Assembly (NCBI GenBank): GCA_015179125.1 | Contig: WHVA01000038.1 | Span: 124,001-188,000, forward strand | Length of the DNA: 64,000 nt | DNA from: Gautieria morchelliformis | Lineage: Eukaryota > Basidiomycota > Agaricomycetes > Gomphales > Gomphaceae | Reading direction: 5' to 3' | Shown: positions 53,053 through 62,355 of the stretch, piece by piece | Position numbering within the stretch: the stretch's first letter is position 1 | How the letters are laid out: each line of letters starts with the position of its first letter | Translations under genes and position numbers: made by a program | The notes under the pieces: generated by a model | Databases searched by the model: none | The model's input: the letters and a program-made list of their open reading frames with translations, nothing else | Told to the model about the DNA's origin: nothing

Positions 53053-53611
53053 TGTAAGGACCCGGCCTTTGGGCCGGCTACTTACCGGTAGAACCTCTTC
53101 CGAGCCCCAAGCCTTGTGATATCCGTGCCCGAGTACATATGATACTTATCCGCGCCCGAGCCCGAGCCCGAGCTTGAACTCATATCCGACCTTGATCCCA
53201 TGCCCGTATCCCCCTTAGTTACTGTTTCCGCTCCATCACGCATCATTCGTATATTACCTCGCCCTGACCTCGGTCTCCTGACCTCGCCTGACCTCCACTA
53301 ATCTGTTCGCCCCTGACTTGCACCTCGTCCGTATATAACCCCTTGTATGCATTCCTACTCCTCAGTCTGAAAATCAACTATCGTGTCCTTCGATCCCTAG
53401 CTAGTTTCTACGCCTCGCCTCTTAAGCTAGAACCTCGCCTTTATTCGTTTACCTCCGAAGTTGGGACTCCGTGCGTAGGGTCGGCGCAGCACATAAGCTG
53501 AAGCCAAGTCCCTCTCCGACTTCCCCATCCAAACCTCGCCCTGTAACTCGGACCTTGACTCGGGTTTCGTCCCCGACCTCGGTCAACCTTACGACGGATC
53601 GTATCGTAACA
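53053..53611 (+). repeat. 3' LTR of gypsy G
   Basis: 559 bp, preceded by the purine tract AAGGGGGGAATAC, starting TGTAAGGACC and ending CGTAACA. Carries the same TATA box and CAGTCTGAAA motif as the 5' LTR. Confidence 0.9.
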
Positions 53612-55104
53612 CCATGCCTCAACCCAGACTACACCCTTCATGTTGGACAGTGGCCAACATCCAAGGCTGGGACTGGAACCAGTCCGGGAAACTCGACTCG
53701 AGGCCCTGGATGAGTTCACAATGCGGATGGAAGCGGCCACGAGAGAAGCTCGTTCAGCCTGTCCAAGGCAGCAGAGGACATGGCACGCTTCTATGACGTG
53801 CACCATAAAGCAGCCCCAGTTTATAAGCTTGGTGACAAGGTCTGGCTCAATGCACAAACATCACAACCACTCGCCCAATGAAGAAGCTAGACACAAGTGG
53901 CTAGGTCCCTACACGGTTAATAAGGTGGTCTCACGAAATGCCTATGGTCTAAATCTTCCTGCATCCTTTGGTCGCACACATCCAGTGTTCTCTGTCGTCC
54001 TGCTTCGGCCATATGAAGATGACCCAATTCTTGAACGTCATGCCCCTCCACCCCCCCCCCTGTCATACGGGATGGAGCCGAAGAATATGAAGTTGAAAGG
54101 ATTCTAGACAGCAGGATGTTCCGTGGAAGGTTGGAGTATCTCGTGCGCTGGAAGGGCTATGGAGCTGCCGACGATCTCTGGCTACCAGCAAAAGATGTCT
54201 CTGGGGCAAAGCGACTCATTAAGGAATTTCACCGGCAGAACCCAGAGGCACCTCAGCGTATCTCAGCAGCCACATACATGTCCTCCCTTTCCAGAGATTT
54301 CAGAACTTCACAGAACCTTCCAGGCAAACTCTCTTCGACTGGACAGCAGGCAGGGCTTCTACTCATAATGTCAAGGGTCCAGGACCCCAAAGATAAGCGA
54401 TATCGGCCTCCGCCTAACCAATTCATTCCGATAAGCTATATATCCCCTCTCCACCTGTGACCGCTCGCTTCCACTGCATCGACCCCACCACATCCATCAC
54501 CATGTCCTCGCCCGCTATTGAGCTTGTTGCCCTCCCCAGCTTCACCCAAAACCTCTCCGACCTGCCAAACATGTCACGTGTCGATCCCACCCTCCTGCAC
54601 TTCTCCAGCTTCTCGTCATCCAGAGCAGCCAGTGAAGCCAAGCTACAAAGGATGCTTGACTGCCGTGATCTCGACGTTGCATGGTCTTCAAAGTGGTCCG
54701 CCAGCTCTGAGGACCTCACACCAGCGAACAGTCAGGCGCCCACTCGCCCTGCACTCGCATTCCTCAGACCCCGACACAGACGAGAGAACACGTACTACAT
54801 CGGCGACCCTGTTTCCTCAACGATGGAACCCCCCGTGTGGAACCCCTACACTTTCGAAGGCTGGGTGGGGCGACGTTTCTGTAACATGGCAGGAGAGCGG
54901 ATACGTCGAGCAAGGTTCCGAGGGCCGCACTTGCCCATGGACCCCAATCCCCTGAGCTTATCATTGACCTGCATTACCAGGAAGGGAAGGGTCAGGAGAG
55001 ATGGTGGTCCCGCTGTGGCATACTTGGAAACGATGTCTCGGTGGATGTTGGGGGCTAGGTGGCAGCTGTGCTTGTCGGGACGACAAGCATTGAGAGGGGG
55101 GTGA
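53612..55104 (+). pseudogene. Gypsy E integrase tail, chromodomain and 3' region
   Basis: Starts abruptly inside the integrase C-terminal half (near 53625, equivalent to TPFMLDSGQHPR) and continues through the GPYTVNKVVSRNAYGLNLP segment (near 53905) and HPVFSVVLLRPY to a chromodomain (near 54112-54240: RLEYLVRWKGYGAADDLWLPA). A plus-strand region follows, open for 215 codons (54457-55104), with no recognised domain. Frame breaks occur near 53700 and 54110. The 5' part of the element is absent; the junction with the gypsy G LTR has no matching duplication. Confidence 0.8.
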
Positions 55105-55443
55105 TGTCAGGGTTCACGCGTTTCCTTCCACAAGTTTCTATTTCCTTCCATAAGTTTCTATTCCTTCCATGAGTTTCTGTCACTTTCTGTCACATGTCAC
55201 TTTCTGTCACATGTCACATTCCATCACATGTCACTTTCCGTCACATTCCGTAACCTTCTACAAGTTTCCATCTCCCCTATTATGTAAGCCTTGCCAGCGC
55301 TATAAGACTTTAGCCCGTGTGGTGGCGTTTCCTCAGCTTGATCTCTGAGGATACCCACTACACAGTTGGTCATTGTCCTAGTATCGGCTCTTATCTCCTT
55401 GAGTATCTTTGGTTGTGGCTTCGTCATTAGTGTTGCCCTCACA
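55105..55443 (+). repeat. 3' LTR of gypsy E (partner absent)
   Basis: Follows the purine tract GAGAGGGGGGTGA and starts TGTCAGGGTTCACG. An end at CCCTCACA (55443) gives 339 bp. It contains repeated ttccttccataagtttc and tgtcacatgtcac motifs. The right boundary is uncertain because copia F sequence begins within a few bases. Confidence 0.6.
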
Positions 55444-58096
55444 ACACTCCACAATTGACAAGAAATCCTATTATGTGTCTTTCATCGACGACTACTCAAG
55501 AGAATCGGTTATCTATTTGATGGCAAAACAATCGGAAGCATTTTCAAAATACAAACTCTACGAGGCCTTGATGCTTCGACAGAGGAATGTGCACATCAAA
55601 GCACTTGTTTCCGACAGAGGGGGCGAATACACAAGCTCAGAATTTGAACAGCATTTGGCCAAGAAGGCACGAAGCATCGGTTAACCGTACACGACACCCC
55701 AGAGTCGAATGGTGTTGCTGAACGTTTAAACCGAACTCTAGTTGAAAGAGCTCGTGCCATGCTATTGGAATCAAGTCTTCCTAAGACCCTATGGGGGCAT
55801 GCAATTTTGCACGCCAACTATCTTAGGAATCGGACACATACAAGAGCTTTGCCAGACAAAACCCTTTTGAAATGATCCATCACGAGAAACCGAACCTGAA
55901 AGACATACACGTGTGGGGAATTGAAGTCTACGTTAAAGTCAAAGAGGGAAACAAACTAGCAGCCCGTGCCAAAAGAGCTTGGTGGATAGGAATCTCTGGA
56001 CAGAGCCATGGTCACTGCATCTACTGGCCTGACTCTCAGAAGGTTTCTGTCGAGCGAATGTTATATTTGACTCAGAGATGAAGGGGGGCAAAGCTCCAAT
56101 CATTTCTATTGAAGAGTCACAGCTACCTACGTCCAGAAAAATGGTACAGGCCATCTCGGCGCCAGCACCTATGCCTAGCCACTTAGTCAGCGAAGAGGCA
56201 AAGATCAAGGAAATTGATGATGATGAACCAGAGGAACGTCTGAAAGAGCTGCAACCCAGTCAGACTGTTGATGTCAGACCTAAAGAAGCTGCTCCAACAA
56301 GGAGAAGCGAGAGAATCCGTCAGCAGCAGGTGCAGCCGGCCCCAAGTGGTCCCGTAACAAGATCTCAAACCAAGAGACATGCTGGTGCAGATATCACTAC
56401 ACTAGCTTACGAGGACATTGAGGACCATCAAGACAAATTATTCGAACAAGATTTATCCTCTGTCACTGATGGCATCAGTGATTATAACCTTGCCATCAGT
56501 ACACTTTCGACCTCCGATCAAAACAAAGATAAGGTGCTGCCGGATTTGAATCAGACTGAGCCTAGCAATGCAGATGAAGCTTTAAATGATCCTATGTGGA
56601 AAGCATCGATGGATAAAGAGTACAAGGTGCTACTCGACAAAGGTGTATGGGAAGTGGTTAAACCACCTCCTGGGGCAAATATTGTCGGAAATAGATGGGT
56701 ATTCCTCTGGAAACGCAATCCAGAAGGTGAACCCATCACACCTAGATCGAGGATGGTCGCCCAAGGCTTTACACAAAGTTTTGGAGTCGACTACAATGAA
56801 ACCTATGCACCTGTTGCTCGGATGACTTCCTTATGGATTATATGTACCATTGCTGCCAGGAACAACTGGCCTATTCACCAAATGGATGTGGACAGTGCGT
56901 ATTTGAATGCTACACTGCCAGAACCTATTTACATGAGGCAGCCGTATGGATATGAGACCGGAGACAAAGATGATGTCCTCCTGCTGAAGAAAGCACTTTA
57001 CGGCCTCAAACAGTCTGGAAGGGAATGGTACAAACGTCTGAGTGGTGAATTTCTCAAGTTAGGATTCACTAAATCAGCTTCGGATGGAGCTGTATTTTGC
57101 AGACGTGGACCGAGAGGGCATGCGATCATTGCAACGGCAGTAGATGACCTCACTATCACAGCTGAGAGTCAACCAATCCTCGATGGGGTAAAGCATGATC
57201 TTGCCCAGATCTTCAGTATGAAAGATCTAGGCGAGATTCATTGGCTTTTGAACCTCAAAATCGAAAGAGATTGGAATAACAAATCGATTGCAATATCACA
57301 AGCCGCATACATCCAAAAAATCATCAAAAAATTCAATCTGGATGATGCCAAAACATTTTCCACGCCTCTCGACCCAGCCGTTAAATTATCCAGAGACCAA
57401 TGCCCTTCTACAGATGAAGACAAACAGAAGATGTCAAGAATTCCATACAGACAAGCGATAGGATCATTGATGTGGGCAGCAGTAGCCACTCGACCGGACA
57501 TTGCATTCGCAGTGTCATTACTTTCTCAATTCCTCGAAAACCCAGGTCCAACACATTGGTATGCAGTCAAACGTGTCTTTAAATATCTAAAAGGCACGAT
57601 GGACTACAAATTGACACTTGGGAAAAATCGAGACGGCCTCATTGGGTATTCAGATGCGGATTGGGCTTCTCAAGAGCACAGGCACTCATACTCGGCTTAT
57701 ATTTTTCAGATTGATGGAGGGACAGTATCATGGAGTTGTCAAAAACAATCCATAGTAGCCCTATCATCAACTGAAGCCGAATTCGTTGCCCTGACTCATG
57801 CGAGCAAAGAAGCCTTATGGATGCGCCACTTTATTTCTGAAGTATTCCAACCGCTGAATTGTCCCATCAAACTTTATTCAGACAATCAATCAGCCATTGC
57901 CATTGTCTATGGCACTCAACAACACACGAGGACCAAGCATTTCGACATTAGATTATATTTCATCAGAGATATAGTCGAAGATGAAGAAATTAAGCTTGTG
58001 TACCTGCCATCGGAACACATGCTAGCCGATCTTCTCACTAAAGGACTTCCTAGTCCTAGAGTGAGAATCCTCAACGAGAAAATTGGAATATATTAA
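55444..58096 (+). pseudogene. Copia F pol (copia I family), 5'-truncated
   Basis: Homology to copia I starts inside integrase (TIDKKSYYVSFIDDYSRES near 55452) and runs to the C-terminus. A 1-nt loss near 55665 breaks integrase just before the VHDTPESNGVAERLNRT part, and further shifts occur near 55860 and 56060. From 56078 a 672-codon frame is intact: linker, reverse transcriptase (MDVDSAYLN near 56883, AVDDLTITAE near 57140) and RNase H (YSDADWASQ, STEAEFVAL) to a stop at 58094. Gag, protease and the integrase start are missing. The 672-codon part might still encode folded RT-RNase H but lacks a native start. Confidence 0.92.
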
Positions 58097-58109
58097 GCTT
58101 GAGGGGGCG

Positions 58110-58597
58110 TGTTGGGTGCATTTATGCTCCTGCACCAAAATCAAGCATAATATATTCAATTTATTGTGTGGTGTTTCAATATTTTCTCATACTGTTCTTG
58201 TACCATGCATCCACTTCTCTGCTTATTTTCGAAATTTTCTAGTCACTCCCTATCTCTCCATTCCATTCTGTTATTTCTATTTTCACAGGCGGCTGCACCC
58301 AGCGGAGTTTGAAATGACTTCGACGTGCGAGCCCTTGGGCGCTAAAGGGCCGGGTGCACGTATATGCCTTCTGAGACAGGATAGTGCTCCTCTCTCAGTG
58401 ACAATAAATTCACTGAGAGAGGCGAGTAGTATCTTTCATATTTACATAGCATGTTGACTGAAAATCATGTAGTGTATTTGATTCTAGGTATTGTATTAAT
58501 ACATCAGTGACAATAAATTCACTGAGAGAGTATATTTGATTCTAGCTTTCTAAGAACTCTACCGAACCTTCCCTGCCATAGCCCCTAGTTGCTGACA
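58110..58597 (+). repeat. 3' LTR of copia F
   Basis: 488 bp, TGTTGGGTGC to GTTGCTGACA, preceded by the GAGGGGGCG purine tract. Two copies of the family hairpin lie near 58393-58425 and 58504-58530. Gypsy K sequence starts directly after it with GTATC, likely one half of the target duplication; the other half was lost with the 5' end. Confidence 0.88.
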
Positions 58598-60512
58598 GTA
58601 TCTTGGGGTGATTGTGTCGGAAGGAAAGGTGGAAATGGACCCAGTCAAAGTTTCCGGTGTGTCGGATTGGCCCGTGCCGCGGAACAAGAAGGAGGTCCAG
58701 TCCTTCATTGGGTTTGTCAATTTCTACCGGCGGTTCATCAAGGACTTCTCCTGCCACGCCCGTGCCCTCTTCGACCTCACCAAGAAGGAGGTTGGATGGC
58801 GGTGGGGAGAGTCGGAACAGGCCTCCTTTGACAAACTAAAAGAGCTGATCACTTCTGCCCCGGTCCTGATCTTTCCCGACGACTCTCGCCCTTATCGAGT
58901 TGAGGCGGATTCTTCCGACACAGCTACCGGAGCGGTCTTGTCACAACAGTCGCCGGAAGAGGGCGGGGGTGGCATCCGATTGCCTTCTTCTCTAAGAGCC
59001 TTAGTCCAGTCGAGCAGAACTATGAGATCCATGACAAGGAGATGCTGGCGATCATCCGAGCGCTGGAGGAGTGGCGACACTTCCTTGAGGGTGCTCTATG
59101 CCCATTTGAGATCTGGACAGACCACAAGAACCTCGAGTATTTCCGCACGTCTAAGAAGTTGAACCAACGACAAGCACAGTGGTCCCTACACCTGTCCCGG
59201 TTTGACTTCATGCTCCACCACCGCCCCGGCCGCACCATGGGCAAGCCCGATACCCTATCCCGCCATGCGGATCATGGGAGCGGAAGTGGAGACAACGCGG
59301 ATATGACACTACTCCGCCCAAGTCTCTTTGCAATCCGCGCCCTAGAAGGAGTGACTGCAGTTGGGGCGGAAGCGGAAATGCTCCGAGATATCCGGAGGCA
59401 GTACCGGAATGGAGAGAAGGAGGAGTTGGTGGTGAAGGCAGTGGAGGAACTTCAGAAAGGGCACTCACGGTCTGTACGGGCAGCGGAATGGTCGGAACAT
59501 GATGGACTGCTCCACTTCAGAGGCAAGGTCTACGTTCCAGGTGGGGCGGACCTCCACCGCCGCATCGTGTCCCAGCACCATGATACACGGGTCGCTGGGC
59601 ATGCTGGCAGGTGGAAGACACTGGAGTTAGTGGCTCGGAATTACTGGTGGCCTCAGATGTCCCGCTACATTGGACAGTATGTGAAGACATGTGACCCTTG
59701 TCTCGAACCAAAGCACAACGACATCCGGCCGTCGGAGAACTTGTTCCACTCCCGATTCCTGAATCCCGCTGGGACACCATCAGTGTCGACTTCATCGTTG
59801 AACTCCCAGAGTCTCATGGCTACGACGCAGTCATGAACATTGTGGATTCGGTAAGCAAGGTGTCCCACTTCATTCCGACACACACGATGATCACAGCCCT
59901 CGGAGCGGCCCGCCTGTTCCTTGCACATGTCTGGAAGTGGCATGGGCTCCCGAAGCAAGTTGTTTCCGACCGAGGTCCGCAATTTATGGTGGAACTGAGT
60001 CGGGAGCTCTACCGCCTGCTCGGCATAAAGCTGGCTACCACCACAGCATACCATCCGCAGGGTGACGGACAGACGGAACGGGTCAACCAGGAGTTGGAGC
60101 AATATCTCCGCCTCTTTGTCAATGAGAGGCAGGATGACTGGGATGAGTTACTTCCACTGGCGGAATTTCAATACAACAACCATGTACATTCCGCCACACA
60201 ACAGACTCCCTTCATGCTGGACTCCGGACGACACCTGCGGATGGGCTTCCAGCCACGCCAGGCAGAGTCCTGACTCGAGACAGTCAATGAGTTCTGAGAC
60301 CGCATGGACTCCACCCTTTCGGAAGCCAAGTCGGCCCTTGCGAAGGCCAAGGATGACATGGCAAGGTACTACAACCAACGCCGGGTTCCTGCCCCGGAAT
60401 ACCAAGTTGGAGACAAGGTGTATCAGGATGCAAGTGACATCCGCACCACGCGCCCTTCGCAGAAGCTTGCCCACCGCTACCTTGGGCCCTTCACAGTGAT
60501 GCGGAGGGTTGG
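58598..60512 (+). pseudogene. Gypsy K: end of RT, RNase H and integrase fragment
   Basis: Starts inside reverse transcriptase (GVIVSEG then SFIGFVNFYRRFIKDFS near 58695) and continues through RNase H (VEADSSDTATGAVL near 58900, IHDKEMLAIIRALEEW near 59030), an integrase zinc site (GHAGRWKTLE...CDPC near 59597-59700) and the core with DFIVELP near 59790, VSDRGPQFM near 59965 and GQTERVNQELEQYL near 60070. It stops at 60512, where a gypsy D-family LTR begins, so the chromodomain is missing. Frameshifts occur near 58970 and 59750 and stops near 60273. Its first 70 bases match gypsy D at 63933-64000 almost exactly: same family. Confidence 0.9.
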
Positions 60513-60992
60513 TGTCAGGGGACACCCTGTTTTCCATTTCCATTTCCGACACCACACCCAGTTCCGACTCCATTTCCGACTCCGGTTCCGGTTCCGATTC
60601 CATCTCCGCATCCGCTTTCGGGAACGATTCCGCTTCTGGGAGAACTTCCACCAGTTCCGTTCGCCTTGCCAGTTCCACTCCAATTTCCGACTTCCGCCCC
60701 GGAACAGTGTCGGAAATCAAGCGACTCGCATAATAGGTGGCATCAAGGGTCGATCAAGGGTCAGGGGGATGCAGGGTTGATGGCGGGTGCCAAGTGTTGT
60801 CCCTGGCTGCGCAGCGTAGTATAATACGGGCTCGCTGACATTGGGGGTCCTTAGACTTTTCTCTTTGGATTTCCCCTTGTCAGGTGAGAACCCCCTCTCT
60901 TGTATGCTCTGTTCGTTTATACATACTTTGGATTTCCCCTTGTCAGTTGTGTGGTAGTGTGATCTCCACGACTAGCCAGGGTTGCCCTTACA
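60513..60992 (+). repeat. 5' LTR of gypsy D
   Basis: 480 bp, TGTCAGGGGACACCC...TGCCCTTACA. The first 200 bases are a pyrimidine-rich array of ttccga/ctccg motifs. TATAATA lies at 60820-60826 and AGACTTTTCT at 60853-60862. Confidence 0.92.
60820..60826 (+). promoter_or_regulatory. Possible TATA box of the gypsy D LTR
   Basis: TATAATA, 33 bases before AGACTTTTCT; it is also present in both solo LTRs of the family. Confidence 0.5.
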
Positions 60993-60994
60993 GC

Positions 60995-61004
60995 AGAAAA
61001 GTCT
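60995..61004 (+). promoter_or_regulatory. Candidate self-primer binding site of gypsy D
   Basis: AGAAAAGTCT, two bases after the LTR, is the exact reverse complement of AGACTTTTCT (60853-60862) in the predicted mRNA leader. The geometry matches gypsy G although the sequences differ. Confidence 0.55.
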
Positions 61005-61179
61005 CTCCCCTAGAGGACCGGCGGTCGTACTGCACGTTGCATTCGCCATAGGTGCGTTCGGAATCGGAGACAGCGACTCGGAGATCGCAACCTCTTCCGC
61101 ACATACAGCGTACGACAGCCCCTCTTCTTACGTCGAGCTCCCAACCCCGGAAATCCCGTCCCATATTTCTCCTTCCAAC

Positions 61180-62355
61180 ATGGATCCGGACGATCGTCTT
61201 CGGAATATGGAGGAGGAATTGACGCGGAACCGGATGAAGACCGACGCGATTGAAACAGCCTTACAAGCGATTTTGGCTAAGTTAGATATTCCACAAGGTG
61301 GTGGAAATGAAATGCTGGACGATCCAGATTTCGGAAAAGCGGAACTAGCGGAAAAGAGGATGTCCGCGAAGTTAGCAAAGGTCAAACCCGCAACTCCGGC
61401 GGACTTTGACGGAGATCGGGAGAAGGGACGCGCATTCTTCAACACATGCAGCATCTACTTCGCAATTGTCGGAGACCTCTTTCCGAACGACCAGGCTCGG
61501 ATTCACTGGACATTGTCCTTTTTCAAATCGGACCGCGCAGCCCGTTTTGCAAACAAGGTGATCCGACATGAAGCAAAGGGCAAGGGGAACTACTTCCGGG
61601 ACTGGGACGCGTTCGAGAAAACATTTTCCGACCAGTTCTGCCCGAAAAACGAGCAGCTCACAGCCCTTACAAAGCTCGAGGGGACGAGCTGGTACCAGGC
61701 CAAAGATCCGGTCGATGACTACATCGATCGCTTCCAGGAGCTCATCGACCTTGCGGAATATGACGACGACAAGACGATCGTCATCAAATTCCAACGAGGA
61801 CTTGATCCGACGCTCCAGAACCAAGTTGCGCTGCTTGGGGATGGAGCTCCGGATTTTGATGACCCGGAAGGGTGGTACCAAGCCGCGCAGAAGGTTTCTC
61901 GGAACAGGGACGCAAATGAGGCCTTCGTGGAGACGAGTCGGAACACGACACGCAGTTCCGCTCGTCCTACTCCACCTGTGCCAAAACCCGGAAGCGCATT
62001 CATTCCCACACGGAAATTATTTCCGATGCTTGCTCCGCCTGCTCCTATTAGGAACCATAGCCCTCCTCCCTCGAAGAGTGGCCCTGCCCCGATGGATGTT
62101 GACCGCATGCGCGGAAAAGGCCACGGAACTATCACCTGCTTCCGCTGCCGACAACCAGGCCACTATGCTCGCGAGTGCCCCCAAGCCTTTGATATCCGGC
62201 TTATGACCACAGAGGAGAAACTCGAGATCCTTCCAGAGTTCCTCGCACTTGCAGACATAAACGGAGTGCCCACTGCGGAAGAACTTTCCGAAAATGCGGA
62301 ACATGGTCTACCGGAAGCGGAAGATGCGTCGGATTTTGTGACACGCAGCGGGTGA
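61180..62355 (+). CDS. Gypsy D Gag
   Basis: From the first ATG (MDPDDRLRNMEEEL), 391 residues. A predicted coiled-coil N-terminus is followed by a retrotransposon capsid core (PADFDGDREKGRAFFNTCSI near 61400; FSDQFCPKNEQLTALTKLEG near 61630; DPVDDYIDRFQELIDLAEYD), a Pro-rich linker and a zinc knuckle CFRCRQPGHYAREC (62137-62178). The frame is open upstream to the LTR without an ATG, so a longer product by another start cannot be excluded. It packages element RNA in cytoplasmic particles. It is intact, unlike the pol that follows. Confidence 0.85.
   Translation: MDPDDRLRNMEEELTRNRMKTDAIETALQAILAKLDIPQGGGNEMLDDPDFGKAELAEKRMSAKLAKVKPATPADFDGDREKGRAFFNTCSIYFAIVGDLFPNDQARIHWTLSFFKSDRAARFANKVIRHEAKGKGNYFRDWDAFEKTFSDQFCPKNEQLTALTKLEGTSWYQAKDPVDDYIDRFQELIDLAEYDDDKTIVIKFQRGLDPTLQNQVALLGDGAPDFDDPEGWYQAAQKVSRNRDANEAFVETSRNTTRSSARPTPPVPKPGSAFIPTRKLFPMLAPPAPIRNHSPPPSKSGPAPMDVDRMRGKGHGTITCFRCRQPGHYARECPQAFDIRLMTTEEKLEILPEFLALADINGVPTAEELSENAEHGLPEAEDASDFVTRSG

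Larger units (their letters stand above)
48172..53611 (+). mobile_element. Gypsy G, chromodomain Ty3 element lacking PR-RT-RNase H
   Basis: Both LTRs are present (48172-48734 and 53053-53611; TGTAAGGACC...CGTAACA), with gag on the plus strand, then integrase and chromodomain, a poly-A run near 51648 and a long 3' region carrying an antisense frame. Flanking pentamers (GATAC left, CCATG right) do not match, so one flank is rearranged. Protease, reverse transcriptase and RNase H are missing between about 50040 and 50165, so the copy could move only with help. Confidence 0.9.

Noticed and set aside
53612-55104. Gypsy E as the displaced 3' end of gypsy K or G
   Set aside because: Its integrase tail overlaps parts still present in K and G, and wording of the shared motifs differs, so it is a separate copy or family.
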